Positions 24,304 through 32,963 of a stretch of DNA of 64,000 nt are shown here, piece by piece (position 1 is the stretch's first letter; each line of letters starts with the position of its first letter). The notes under the pieces were generated by a model that saw only the letters and a program-made list of their open reading frames with translations, did no database searches and was not told the origin of the DNA. Made by a program: the position numbers and the translations under genes. Origin of the DNA: Pseudomonadaceae bacterium (GTDB lineage Bacteria; Pseudomonadota; Alphaproteobacteria; UBA2136; UBA6156); NCBI GenBank assembly GCA_024236095.1, contig JACKLD010000015.1, positions 1 through 64,000 of the forward strand, in the 5' to 3' direction.

Positions 24304-26973
24304 TTATGCGTAAGGCCCTTGCAACATCGCATCCACCTTGGCCACGGCTTCCGCCAACTCGGCCTTGCGGGCACGGCTGGCCGCCACCTTGTCTTCCGGC
24401 GCGCGGGAGAGATACCCCTCGTCGTTCAACAAGCCGTCCAGCTTGGCCATCTCGCCTTCCATCTTGCCACGCTCTTTTTGCAAGCGGGCACGCTCGGCGT
24501 CCATATCCACCAAACCTTCCAGCGGCAGAATAAACTCCAGCCCTTCCGCCACCACCGTCACTTCCCCCTTGGTGGCGGGCACATAGCGCGTGGTCAGGGT
24601 TTCCACCCCGGCCAACGCGGTCAGGGTGGGCAGGTGGGCCAGATAAAACTCAAACTCGGTCGATTTCCCCAACACCTGCACCTGCAACCGCGCCTTGGGC
24701 GCCAACTGCAACTGGGTGCGGGCTTGGCGGATGGCGACAATCACATTGGTCAGCTTGGCCATGTCCGCCGCCGCCGCGCCATCCTGCGGCCAACCGGCAT
24801 ACGCGGGCCACGGCTGCAACATCACGTAACGCTGGCCGTCGCTCAGGGTGTGGTGCTCCCACAGCACTTCCGTAATATAAGGCATAAACGGGTGCAGCCC
24901 GCGCAACACCTGCTCAAACGCCCAGCCCATCACCGCACGGGTTTCGGCGGCCACATGCGCTTCCGCCCCTTCCGCCAGCAACGGCTTGCTCATTTCCAGA
25001 TACCAATCACAGAAGGTATTCCACACAAAGCGGTACAGTTCATCCGCCGCATGGGCAAAATCGTAAGCATCCAAGTACCTGTCAACCTTCACAAAGCACT
25101 CACGCAACGCCCCAATCAGCCAACGGTTCAAGGGGTGCTCCACCGCTGCCAAGTCAAACCCTGCCGCCTGTTCACCCGTCCAGCGGATATCCTGCATGGT
25201 CAGGTACCGCGCAGCATTCCACAACTTGGTGCCGAAGTTCCGCGCCTGCTCCACCTTGCCGATGCTGTAACGCATGTCCTCGCTACTGGAAATACTCGCC
25301 ATCGTCCAACGCAACGCATCCACACCGTAGGCGTCCATCAACTCGTTGGGGTCGACAACATTGCCTTTGGTCTTGCTCATCTTCTGGCCTTTCTCGTCCA
25401 GAATCAGCCCGTGGGTGTAAATGGTCTTGAACGGAACGGTTCCCGTCAACTCCAGCCCCATCATCACCATGCGGATATCCCAAAACGGCAAAATATCGCG
25501 CCCGTTCATAATCACCGCACCGGGGTAAAACGTTTTCAGGCGCAAACTTTCTTCCGGCCACCCCTGCGTGACAAACGGCCACAACGCACTGCTGAACCAC
25601 GTATCCAGAATATCCTCATCCTGCCGCCAACCATCTCCTTCCGGCGCATCCTCACCAATCACCATCTCAAAGTCCGGCGTCCCTTCGGTGCCCTTAAACC
25701 ATGCCGGAATCCGGTGACCCCACCACAACTGGCGCGAGATACACCAGTCCTGAATATTCTCCATCCAGTGGCGGTACACTTTTTCATCACGGGCATTCAC
25801 AAAGGCAAGGTCGCCTTTATCCACTGCGGCCAAACATTTCTCGGCCAGGGGCTTGCCTTCCACATACCACTGGTAGGTCAGGTAAGGCTCCAACACGGTA
25901 TCGTCACGCTCGGCATGGCCCACGTTGTGCACGTGGTCTTCAATCGCAATCAGATGCCCCTTCGCCTCCAAATCCTCCACAATCTTCTTGCGGGCGGTAA
26001 AACGGTCGAGCCCCACATAATCGGCCGGACAGTTTTCATTCATTTTTCCATCCGGCGTCAGCAGGTTAATCAGCGGAATCTCCACCGCGTCCTTGTGACG
26101 TTTGTAAACCTCGTAGTCGTTAAAATCGTGGGCGGCGGTAATCTTCACCATGCCGCTTCCAAAATCCTTGTCCACCATCTCGTCGGCGATAATCGGAATC
26201 GCCCGTTCAATCAGCGGCACCAGCACCATCCGCCCCACCAAATCCTTGGCACGGGGGTCTTCCGGATGAATCGCAATCGCACCATCCGCCAAAATGGTCT
26301 CGGGCCGGGTGGTGGCAATCTCGATGCCATCCTTGCCGGCATACGTTTTTCCATCGGCAAATTTGTAGCGGAAGTGCCAAAGGTGCCCTTTCACCTCTTT
26401 GTGCTTCACTTCCAAATCACTCACCGCCGTCTGCATCCTGGGGTCCCAGTTCACCAGCCGCTGGCCACGGTAAATCAGACCCCGCTTGTACAACTCGATG
26501 AACACCTGATTGATCGCCACGCAATACGCCGGGTCCATGGTAAACCGCTCGTTGTTCCAATCGCAGCTGATGCCCAACCGCCGCAATTGTCCGGTAATCA
26601 CGCCGTGCGAATGGTCTTTCCATGCCCACGCCTGTTCCAAAAACCCCTCACGCCCCAACTTGAAGCGGGTCATCCCCTTGCCTTCCTTGGCCCACATGCG
26701 CTCCAACACCACGTGGACGGCAATGCTGGCATGGTCAGTTCCGGGTTGGTACAACGCATCCTTGCCCTGCATCCGCGCCCGCCGCACCAGAATATCCGGC
26801 AGCGTGTTGTCCAGCGCATGGCCGATGTGCAAGGTCCCCGTCACATTGGGCGGCGGCATCATCACCGCAAAGGCGGGGCGCCCATCCAGTACGGGGTTGA
26901 AGCATCCATTGGCCTCCCACTCGCGGGAGTAACGCGCCTCGGCGGCGGTAAAATCGTATCGTTTGTCAAGCAT
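24304..26973 (-). CDS. valS: Valyl-tRNA synthetase
   Basis: 889 aa from MLDKRYDFTAAEARY. Class I signature PPPNVTGTLHIGHALDNTLPD and KMSKTKGNVVDPNE are present. There is a large editing insertion (about 180-400), an anticodon-binding domain (about 640-770) and a C-terminal coiled coil (about 825-889) typical of ValRS. No strong Shine-Dalgarno is visible. It lies 23 nt upstream of argS on the same strand. Confidence 0.97.
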   Translation of the reverse strand: MLDKRYDFTAAEARYSREWEANGCFNPVLDGRPAFAVMMPPPNVTGTLHIGHALDNTLPDILVRRARMQGKDALYQPGTDHASIAVHVVLERMWAKEGKGMTRFKLGREGFLEQAWAWKDHSHGVITGQLRRLGISCDWNNERFTMDPAYCVAINQVFIELYKRGLIYRGQRLVNWDPRMQTAVSDLEVKHKEVKGHLWHFRYKFADGKTYAGKDGIEIATTRPETILADGAIAIHPEDPRAKDLVGRMVLVPLIERAIPIIADEMVDKDFGSGMVKITAAHDFNDYEVYKRHKDAVEIPLINLLTPDGKMNENCPADYVGLDRFTARKKIVEDLEAKGHLIAIEDHVHNVGHAERDDTVLEPYLTYQWYVEGKPLAEKCLAAVDKGDLAFVNARDEKVYRHWMENIQDWCISRQLWWGHRIPAWFKGTEGTPDFEMVIGEDAPEGDGWRQDEDILDTWFSSALWPFVTQGWPEESLRLKTFYPGAVIMNGRDILPFWDIRMVMMGLELTGTVPFKTIYTHGLILDEKGQKMSKTKGNVVDPNELMDAYGVDALRWTMASISSSEDMRYSIGKVEQARNFGTKLWNAARYLTMQDIRWTGEQAAGFDLAAVEHPLNRWLIGALRECFVKVDRYLDAYDFAHAADELYRFVWNTFCDWYLEMSKPLLAEGAEAHVAAETRAVMGWAFEQVLRGLHPFMPYITEVLWEHHTLSDGQRYVMLQPWPAYAGWPQDGAAAADMAKLTNVIVAIRQARTQLQLAPKARLQVQVLGKSTEFEFYLAHLPTLTALAGVETLTTRYVPATKGEVTVVAEGLEFILPLEGLVDMDAERARLQKERGKMEGEMAKLDGLLNDEGYLSRAPEDKVAASRARKAELAEAVAKVDAMLQGPYA

Positions 26974-27036
26974 GACGGGCAACCTACCCCATGCCAGCGC
27001 CCCCGCGCAAGCAGGAAATCCCAACTTATCTAAGGT

Positions 27037-27064
27037 GCGTCATTCCCGCGAAAGCGGGAATCCG
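27037..27064. repeat. REP-like hairpin between popZ and valS
   Basis: CGTCATTCCCGCGAAAGCGGGAATCC contains the perfect 8-bp stem ATTCCCGC/GCGGGAAT with a GAAA loop (27042-27061). The same core occurs in the elements at 9329-9465 and 36603-36700. It has no T-run and is more likely a repeat than a terminator. Confidence 0.7.
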
Positions 27065-27092
27065 GACCTACCGCCTACTCAAGAAGTCCCGC

Positions 27093-27926
27093 TCACTCCG
27101 CCGAAAGCTTGCCGATCTCTTCGCGCACCAATTTCTCCACAACAGCCGGAAGATTCTTCGCCACCCAGTCTCTCACCATCGGACGCAACGCCGCGGCCAG
27201 CACCTCTGCCGGGAATGCCACCTGCAACCCCCCCGTCCCCTCAATCGCGGCAAGCTCCACCATGTCACCCGCTGCCACACTTTCAACAACGGCCTCCATC
27301 ATGGGCGAAGTCTCGACATTTTCCTCCGCCGGAATCCCGGCCAAAACATCTTCCATGGCATCTTCCTGGACGCGGGCAGACTCTTCCTCTTTCACGGGTA
27401 CAGACTCCTCCGCTTCCATCGCGGGCTCTGCAACAGCCTCGGAGGGCAACTCGCCACCTTGCTCCAATTCGGCCAACAGCTTGTCAAACTCGTCGTTTTC
27501 TCCCTCCGCCGGCGCCGAAGGAGCAATTTCTCCAGATGCCTCCGCCGCAGACGGCTCCTGTTCTTTCACCGCAGAAACTTCTTCAGAAGCCTCGGATTCC
27601 CCGCCATCCGCACCTCCTACGTCACCGCTTTCATTTTGTTCATCAGGAATCGGCATATTCTCGCCCAAGACGTCTTCATCCGCCGCCGGAGCCCCCGCGT
27701 TCACAACCTCTTCCCCGTTGGCGGCAAAGGCGGCTATGTCCACAAACTCTTCGCCGTTGGCCGCGGCCGCACCAGTCTCACCGTCTCCGGCGCCGTCCAG
27801 AATATCGTCCACCGCCAATTCCAGCACGTCCTCCTGCGGAACACCATTGGCCACCTTGGCACTTTCCTGCTCAACACTGTCGCGGATAGACGTCAGGATA
27901 TTCTCCATCGAACCTTGGGATGTCAT
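27093..27926 (-). CDS. popZ: PopZ-like polar organising protein (DUF2497)
   Basis: 277 aa from MTSQGSMENILTSIRDSV. The N-terminal helix ENILTSIRDSVEQE is followed by a long, very acidic low-complexity region (about 45-230, Glu/Ala/Pro-rich). The C-terminal helices read LRPMVRDWVAKNLPAVVEKL and VREEIGKLSAE. This is the PopZ architecture, in which the C-terminus oligomerises into a polar matrix that anchors chromosome origins and cell-cycle regulators. It lies upstream of valS, a known alphaproteobacterial order. The acidic linker is longer than in Caulobacter PopZ. Confidence 0.88.
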   Translation of the reverse strand: MTSQGSMENILTSIRDSVEQESAKVANGVPQEDVLELAVDDILDGAGDGETGAAAANGEEFVDIAAFAANGEEVVNAGAPAADEDVLGENMPIPDEQNESGDVGGADGGESEASEEVSAVKEQEPSAAEASGEIAPSAPAEGENDEFDKLLAELEQGGELPSEAVAEPAMEAEESVPVKEEESARVQEDAMEDVLAGIPAEENVETSPMMEAVVESVAAGDMVELAAIEGTGGLQVAFPAEVLAAALRPMVRDWVAKNLPAVVEKLVREEIGKLSAE

Positions 27927-28036
27927 GGGGCTGCGCTCTATGTTGTCGTTTTTGGTTTTCGCACAATGCACCAGCTTGTTGCATAATTAAAGGTGGCTGT
28001 CAAAACCCCGCCCAAAAGTGTGGCATTTATAACAAG

Positions 28037-28432
28037 CTAGCCCCGCTTCTCGAAACTCCTGAAACCAAACCAAAAGGCCACAATCCCGCCAATCAACGTG
28101 TAGTCTTCCGGCAACAAGGCCACACCGCTTATCCGCGCCCCCACATAGTAGGCAAAAGCGGTCAGGGTAATCAGCGGTCTTACAATTCCCCGCAACAACT
28201 CCACAACAGGGGGCACCTTCAGCGCCATGTCATGCTGCCGCGCCTTGTCAATTTCGGCCATCACCACCTGCAAGGCCTTTTCATCACGGCTCAGGTAGTC
28301 CTGCAAGGCAGCGCTCACCTTTTCCACCGTGCCACCATCCACGCCGGTTTGCTTGGCCACATCGTCGCGCCTGCCAGACAAGGCCTCAATCAATGCCTCG
28401 ACAATCGGTACGGCCACCTGCACCACACTCAT
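28037..28432 (-). CDS. Holin of the 3-TM gene-transfer-agent type
   Basis: 131 aa. An amphipathic N-terminal half is followed by VPPVVELLRGIVRPLITLTAF and two hydrophobic segments ending FWFGFRSFEK. This matches the 3-TM holin family first described in gene-transfer-agent release clusters. It would make the inner-membrane hole that releases the adjacent amidase. Its ATG overlaps the amidase stop. It is the 3-prime-most gene of the phage island. Confidence 0.75.
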   Translation of the reverse strand: MSVVQVAVPIVEALIEALSGRRDDVAKQTGVDGGTVEKVSAALQDYLSRDEKALQVVMAEIDKARQHDMALKVPPVVELLRGIVRPLITLTAFAYYVGARISGVALLPEDYTLIGGIVAFWFGFRSFEKRG

Positions 28433-28800
28433 GCCAAAACCTCACTTACTTCAAAGTTCGGGCAGGTTTTGTGCGGGTTGTGCGCCCGGTGCCCCACGGC
28501 TTTAATCCCCGGAAACAACGCCACCAACATCGCATGAATCCGGCGCAATGCCGCAAATTGACGCTCGGTAAAATCACGCCTGCCAATCAGACACGTTCCC
28601 ACGCTATGGCTGTTGAAACCTTCGCAATGAGCCCCCACCGTCTCCAGCGTGCGCCCCACTTCAATTTCACCATCGCGGCGGATGACAAAATGATACCCCA
28701 CATCCTTCCAGCCCCGCGCCAAATGCCACCGCCGGATTTCCACCACATTTCCTTGATCACTGTCACTGCAGTGCACAACATGTTCATCAATTTCCCGCAT
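28429..28800 (-). CDS. Phage-type N-acetylmuramoyl-L-alanine amidase (endolysin)
   Basis: 123 aa from the ATG at 28800, preceded by GAGGAGG with 6 nt spacing. Amidase_2/T7-lysozyme features are VHCSDS (zinc His), VGYHFVIRRDGEIEVGR, GAHCEGFNSHSVGTCLIG and the C-terminal KTCPNFEV with its zinc-binding Cys. Catalytic residues look intact. It forms a lysis cassette with the holin and the small coiled-coil membrane protein upstream. Confidence 0.88.
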   Translation of the reverse strand: MREIDEHVVHCSDSDQGNVVEIRRWHLARGWKDVGYHFVIRRDGEIEVGRTLETVGAHCEGFNSHSVGTCLIGRRDFTERQFAALRRIHAMLVALFPGIKAVGHRAHNPHKTCPNFEVSEVLA

Positions 28801-28811
28801 CACAAACCTCC

Positions 28812-28982
28812 TCAGCTATGGCGCACAAAGGCACCCCACACAAAGCCGCCGGCCGCCGAGAGCGCACTCAGGCACCACATCACGCCACCGATAAAACCTT
28901 TGTATCTTTGTAATTCCTGTTGAAGCTGCCGCACCTGCTGCCTCAACTCCCGCACTTCCACCATCACGTCCTGCAACCGCAT
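28812..28982 (-). CDS. Small coiled-coil/membrane protein, XhlA- or spanin-like
   Basis: 56 aa, GGAGG 8 nt before the ATG. A charged coiled coil (MVEVRELRQQVRQLQQELQR) is followed by one membrane helix (GGVMWCLSALSAAGGFVWGA). This layout is common in phage lysis cassettes (haemolysin XhlA-type or accessory lysis proteins). It sits directly upstream of the endolysin. Confidence 0.65.
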   Translation of the reverse strand: MRLQDVMVEVRELRQQVRQLQQELQRYKGFIGGVMWCLSALSAAGGFVWGAFVRHS

Positions 28983-29082
28983 CACGTTCCCTCCTATCCC
29001 TGCCAATTTTCTGGGCTTTTTTGCCACACCCCACCCACCAAGTGCCTTGCATCCAATCCCGCAACCCGCTAGCTTGGGCGTC

Positions 29083-29613
29083 ATGAGCAGCACCGAAAAA
29101 CACATCACCGGCACCGATCTCACCCCCCAGCGGTACAATATCCTGCTCACGCGCGACGGCGCCGAGATCGACTTCGATTTCCCTCCTGCCACGGCGGAGC
29201 TCATCACCCGTTTCGGTTACATTTCCCCGCAAGATGACCGCTGCCACCCCAGCCTGATCCAAAACGAGGAAGACCTGTACGAAGCGCTTTCGCCGGTGCT
29301 GGGCAAGGCCTATCGCGGCAACCTCAGCTACCATACCCGCAAACAAGTCATCATCACCCTGCACGATACCGCCATTCTGGGTTACCAACGCCAACACATC
29401 ATCGATCCCCGCCTCAGCAACAAGGTCGCCGACTTCTGGGAAATCTACCTCGACCAGCGCGTCTTTCCCCAATCGCAGGAGGAAGACTGGCAGGCTTTGC
29501 TTGGCGAGCTCATCAGCGGCGAGCTGAACGATGCCGACGCCGACCGCCTTCTGGCCGAAGACATCAAAAACCGCCTGCTCCAGCAAGCCGCCGACGAACC
29601 CGACGACGCCTAA
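29083..29613 (+). CDS. Unknown protein on the opposite strand within the phage island
   Basis: 176 aa starting MSSTEKHITGTDL. Not recognised. It is soluble and acidic, with aromatic and basic positions in a balanced pattern (HTRKQVIITLHDTAILGYQR, VADFWEIYLDQR). A helical C-terminus is rich in Glu/Asp/Leu. It is the only plus-strand gene in the island and lies between the lysis genes and the virion genes, the position where phages often carry accessory cargo. The Shine-Dalgarno is weak. The opposite-strand frame reads as a low-complexity shadow and was dropped. Confidence 0.6.
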   Translation: MSSTEKHITGTDLTPQRYNILLTRDGAEIDFDFPPATAELITRFGYISPQDDRCHPSLIQNEEDLYEALSPVLGKAYRGNLSYHTRKQVIITLHDTAILGYQRQHIIDPRLSNKVADFWEIYLDQRVFPQSQEEDWQALLGELISGELNDADADRLLAEDIKNRLLQQAADEPDDA

Positions 29614-29638
29614 AAACCACTAAAGAAATATGGGGGTT

Positions 29639-29657
29639 AAGGGGGCGTAGCCCCCTT
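29639..29657 (+). terminator. Hairpin after the plus-strand island gene
   Basis: AAGGGGGC GTA GCCCCCTT is a perfect 8-bp stem 26 nt after the stop codon. There is no run of T, so termination would be weak or the hairpin may only stabilise the transcript. Confidence 0.45.
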
Positions 29658-29714
29658 GCACCGCAGGCGTCATTCCAAGGAGCACTGTCCTCAATTCGGA
29701 CAACTCCCACAACG

Positions 29715-30059
29715 TCATTTCGCCGCCCGCTCATCCAACAACCGCTGTAAATCCTCCAGCACATCGTCCAATCGCAGTACCATCTTGCGACCACCCACTT
29801 CCACCAGCTCCACACTTTCCCCATCGGCACTCAACAGCATGTTTTCCAATACCGGAGAAAGCTGCAAGGTATTCCACGCATTCACCGCCGCACGAACCTT
29901 GCCGTCCATCAGCAACGCCAACACGACCTGCAACTGCCCGACATGTTGCTGCAACAATTTCTGTTGCGCCGCCCGGTCGTCCATGATCCGCGCCACCGCC
30001 TGCTTCCACGGCAAAAACTGCTGCTCGTGCCATTGTTTCAAATCCATTTCCGATGCCAT
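29715..30059 (-). CDS. Small phage-island protein, unknown
   Basis: 114 aa, GGGGAGCAGGGGC precedes the ATG. It is helical and soluble: MASEMDLKQWHEQQFLPWKQ, a coiled-coil-like centre (AAQQKLLQQHVGQLQ), then VELVEVGGRKMVLRLDDVLEDLQRL. Its place after the putative ejection protein suggests a virion or assembly role, but no family is recognised. Confidence 0.6.
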   Translation of the reverse strand: MASEMDLKQWHEQQFLPWKQAVARIMDDRAAQQKLLQQHVGQLQVVLALLMDGKVRAAVNAWNTLQLSPVLENMLLSADGESVELVEVGGRKMVLRLDDVLEDLQRLLDERAAK

Positions 30060-30074
30060 GCCCCTGCTCCCCGC

Positions 30075-30848
30075 TTACTTGTTCCCAAACAGACTTCCCA
30101 AAAAGCCGCCAACAACCCCGAACGGCCCGCCGCCACCCACGGTACGTCCCAAACTACCGCCCAAGCCACCGCCAAAGGCGCTGGCAAACGGGCTTCTTCC
30201 GCTCTGGCTGGCCGCCGTACGGTCATAGTAATCCAGCAAACTGGCACTGCGCTGGGCGTTAATGGCCGCCACGGCACTTTGCCCCTTCACCGCCGATTCA
30301 AACTGCCGCGCCGTCGCCGTGTCACTGGCTCCCGCCGCAATGTTGTAAAGGTTTTGCTGAAGCCCCAACCGCTCGCCACGCACATTGTCGCTCAAGGCTT
30401 CACGCCCCAACTCCACGTTCTGCTTGGCATCCTGCAAGTCCAACTGCCGCTGGCGCCGTACCGCCAAGGCGCTGCTGCTGTCACTCAACCCCCTGCGCGC
30501 CAGACTTTCCTCCTCGGCCTTGCCACGGGCTTCAAACCCTTTGCCAACAAGTTCTTCCTGCTTGGTCTGCCACAGGTCCAACACACGCTTGGTCTCGGCA
30601 TCATCGGCATAATCGGCTGCCGAAAGCTTCTGGATCTCCGCCAGCGCATCCTTCATGATGCCATCCAATTCATCCTTCTTGGCCTGATCTTCGGCACTCA
30701 GAGGCAACGCCCGCGTAATATAGGTTACACTGCCGTCGGCATTGGTTACCGGAACCTGCTCCACGTTGTTGATTTCATCCCGCACCGTGCTCGGCGGCGG
30801 CGGTGGCGGTGGTGCCGGTATCTTCGGCGCACTAAACAAACTTCCCAT
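30075..30848 (-). CDS. Putative phage internal virion / DNA-ejection-type protein
   Basis: 257 aa; start MGSLFSAPKIPAPPPP with AGGAGAG upstream. The proline run near the N-terminus is followed by long helices (about 55-215) rich in Ala, Gln, Glu and Arg. The C-terminus is Gly/Phe-rich (AFGGGLGGSLGRTVGGGGPF, FLGSLFGNK). Podovirus ejection or internal core proteins often look like this. No sequence family can be named with certainty. Neighbouring tail genes support a virion origin. Confidence 0.55.
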   Translation of the reverse strand: MGSLFSAPKIPAPPPPPPPSTVRDEINNVEQVPVTNADGSVTYITRALPLSAEDQAKKDELDGIMKDALAEIQKLSAADYADDAETKRVLDLWQTKQEELVGKGFEARGKAEEESLARRGLSDSSSALAVRRQRQLDLQDAKQNVELGREALSDNVRGERLGLQQNLYNIAAGASDTATARQFESAVKGQSAVAAINAQRSASLLDYYDRTAASQSGRSPFASAFGGGLGGSLGRTVGGGGPFGVVGGFLGSLFGNK

Positions 30849-31317
30849 TTTCTCTCTCCTTTTTTCCATTCAACAACCAGCAGGCGCTGTGCGGGGTCAT
30901 CACCAGCACCGGCACAGGAACATCCAAGTCGGTGGCAGGCACAAACCCCGCTGCCAACGCAGCCCTCAGCGCATCTGTTCCATGAGCCTGCACCCACACC
31001 GCCCGCAACTTCAGCCCGCCAAAAGCCAACGCGGCCAACGCCCGCATCACCCGCCTGCTGGCCCAGCGACCCGCCATATCCGGAGAGCACACCACATCCA
31101 AGTAGGTAATGCCGTCCTGCGGCTCTCCCAACACGAACACCACTCCCAGAGGGTCATCCACCGGCGTCACCATGCACACGCGGGCAAATGCCTGCGCCGC
31201 TTCGTCATACTCATGGGGCACGTCGGGGAAGCACTGTGCCACCATCATGCCATGCACCGCCCGCCAGTCGGCAGGCGGCACGGGAGCCAACACCCCCCCG
31301 CCAACAAGTCCACACAT
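30832..31317 (-). CDS. GNAT-like acetyltransferase in the phage island
   Basis: 161 aa from MCGLVGGGVLAP, 2 nt after the tail-fibre stop. The central part resembles a GNAT fold: VVFVLGEPQDGITYLDVVCS (beta4-like), GRWASRRVMRALAALAF (helix after the acetyl-CoA loop) and LRAVWVQAHGTDALRAALAA. The acetyl-CoA loop is not classical. Phages carry such proteins beside tail-fibre genes, perhaps modifying virion proteins. It overlaps the next gene by 17 nt. Confidence 0.55.
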   Translation of the reverse strand: MCGLVGGGVLAPVPPADWRAVHGMMVAQCFPDVPHEYDEAAQAFARVCMVTPVDDPLGVVFVLGEPQDGITYLDVVCSPDMAGRWASRRVMRALAALAFGGLKLRAVWVQAHGTDALRAALAAGFVPATDLDVPVPVLVMTPHSACWLLNGKKERENGKFV

Positions 31318-31319
31318 CA

Positions 31320-32597
31320 CTACACCTTGATGATATAGTTCATCATCATCGCGGGCGGCATATTCTGGGCGGTGCCGCTGCCACTGTCGGCAATTACCAC
31401 CGAGCCCGCACTCTTCTTGTAAAACATCGTGGAGTCCACCGTCGACGTGTACGTCCCGTTCACCCACCCGGCGTTCATATAATAGCCGCTCACACCGCTG
31501 CCCACACTGGGGAAGCGCACACCGAAATCCGGATCGGTCACGGTCACACCGTGACCATGGGCCTGCATGCGCTCGTCACCGCCCACAGCTCCCAAGGTCG
31601 CACCGTCAATGCCGCTTATCCCGCTGGTGATGCGGCTGGCCGCCGTGCCACCCATGGCATCCACACCAAACACCGCCCGACCACGCAAATCCGGCAAGGC
31701 AAAGGTGGTACTGCCATCCCCTGCCCCATACGCCGTGCCAATCGCCGCAAACAGGTCGGCATAAGCGCTCCGGCTCACAGCCGAACCGTCGCACAGCAAC
31801 CACCCCGTCGGCGCACTTGCTCCGGCGAACGGCATCAACGCGCCGCTGGGCACCAACCGTGCACTGGTCTCCGCCGCCAACTGACCAAGGCCGATATCCG
31901 CCACCGTCACCCCGCTCACACCGTTGGCATCAAACCGTGCCACCGCCACACCATCGCGCAGCACCGCCAAATCCGCACCATCACGGGCCAGCTTGAAGTC
32001 CACACCATCTGCCGGAACCGTCACCCCGTCCTCAAAACGGCGCACCATGTTGCCGGCGGCCCCCACACGCAGAGGGCCGTAGGCAATCTCCGTGGGAGCA
32101 CTTCCGATCACAGCCGGTTCCCCCAACGCATCCATAACCCCGGCCAACCCCAGCGTGGTCACACCACCATTTGCACTCGCCGATGCCACATCGGCATAGA
32201 CATACGCTCCACCAACACTCAACCGCACCCGCGTCCCCGGCTGATACAACGCGGTGAAATCACCGCCGCCAAGCGTCACGGTTGCGCCGTCCACCCGTGC
32301 CAAAACGCCACTTTCCGCCTGCACCAACCAGTCATCCACACTGGCAGCCACACTCTGCTTCAACGTACCGTCGGCGTTGAAGGCCACATCCAGCCGTTCG
32401 GCAATGCTTCCCCGCGTGCCACTGGCCACATCCATGGCGTTCAGCGCTTCGATAATATAGTTCAGGTCGCCGTCCACCTTGGCGGAAGAAATCGCCCGCT
32501 TGGGCACCGCCGCCGCGTCATCCTGATATTTGCTGGCGTTGGCCAACCCTGCCACACCCGCATACGCCCCCGCCGGACGCACATACTTTCCTGTCAT
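31320..32597 (-). CDS. Phage tail fibre / tail-collar protein
   Basis: 425 aa from MTGKYVRPAG with AGAGGGA upstream. An N-terminal attachment-like part (about 1-60) is followed by a beta-rich shaft. The C-terminal tail-collar domain (about 270-425) contains SAPTGWLLCDGSAVSRSAY and TTFALPDLRGRAVFGVD. The end, AHGHGVTVTDPD and PPAMMMNYIIKV, is the typical collar-domain tip that binds host receptors. It is the most clearly phage-derived structural gene in the island. Confidence 0.9.
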   Translation of the reverse strand: MTGKYVRPAGAYAGVAGLANASKYQDDAAAVPKRAISSAKVDGDLNYIIEALNAMDVASGTRGSIAERLDVAFNADGTLKQSVAASVDDWLVQAESGVLARVDGATVTLGGGDFTALYQPGTRVRLSVGGAYVYADVASASANGGVTTLGLAGVMDALGEPAVIGSAPTEIAYGPLRVGAAGNMVRRFEDGVTVPADGVDFKLARDGADLAVLRDGVAVARFDANGVSGVTVADIGLGQLAAETSARLVPSGALMPFAGASAPTGWLLCDGSAVSRSAYADLFAAIGTAYGAGDGSTTFALPDLRGRAVFGVDAMGGTAASRITSGISGIDGATLGAVGGDERMQAHGHGVTVTDPDFGVRFPSVGSGVSGYYMNAGWVNGTYTSTVDSTMFYKKSAGSVVIADSGSGTAQNMPPAMMMNYIIKV

Positions 32598-32963
32598 TCC
32601 CTCTTCCTCCATTCATTCCAAACAACAACCTACAAACCCACGGCCCACAGTACCGTCATTCCAGCGAAGGCTGGAACCCAGAGCAACAGGCAACGAATCA
32701 ATTCATGCCACCTGCTCCACCCATCTCATCCCAAGTCATCCCGACGAAGGTCGGGATCCACGAACAACCTGTAAATCAGGCCGCAGGCCTTCCATGTTTC
32801 GAACATCGAACATTCGAACATCGATATACCCACCCACGCCGCAGGCCTTCCACCACGGGCGCCAGCCCGTCATGCCCGCGCAGGCGGGTATCCACGTTAC
32901 AAGTCACGCCGCAGGCGTTCTACCTTTCGAACATACCAACATCGAACACTCAAGCATTCGATA
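32598..32963. repeat. Cluster of composite REP-like repeats between two tail genes
   Basis: This 366-nt stretch holds no gene. From 32644 it contains three hairpins: TCATTCCAGCGAAGGCTGGAA, TCATCCCGACGAAGGTCGGGAT and TCATGCCCGCGCAGGCGGGTAT. Two of these are followed by GCCGCAGGCNTTC and a tail of TTCGAACAT-type octamers (32797-32825 and 32922-32963). The same module order recurs at 34874-34976 and 36720-36955. The second copy runs into the 3-prime end of the downstream tail gene. Confidence 0.75.

Noticed and set aside
24319..27033. A 904-codon open frame on the plus strand opposite valS
   Set aside because: It is the shadow of valS in GC-rich DNA; composition is His/Gln/Arg-rich with no domain, while the minus strand encodes a complete ValRS.
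28816..29586. A 256-codon minus-strand frame overlapping the plus-strand island gene
   Set aside because: Val/Gly/Ala-rich shadow; the plus-strand frame has balanced composition, and the 3-prime part conflicts with the 56-aa lysis gene that has a strong ribosome site.
32644..32963. Possible CRISPR array from the repeated GCCGCAGGC and TTCGAACAT motifs
   Set aside because: Units are of unequal length and spacing, spacers are not regular, and no cas genes are present; they are composite intergenic repeats.
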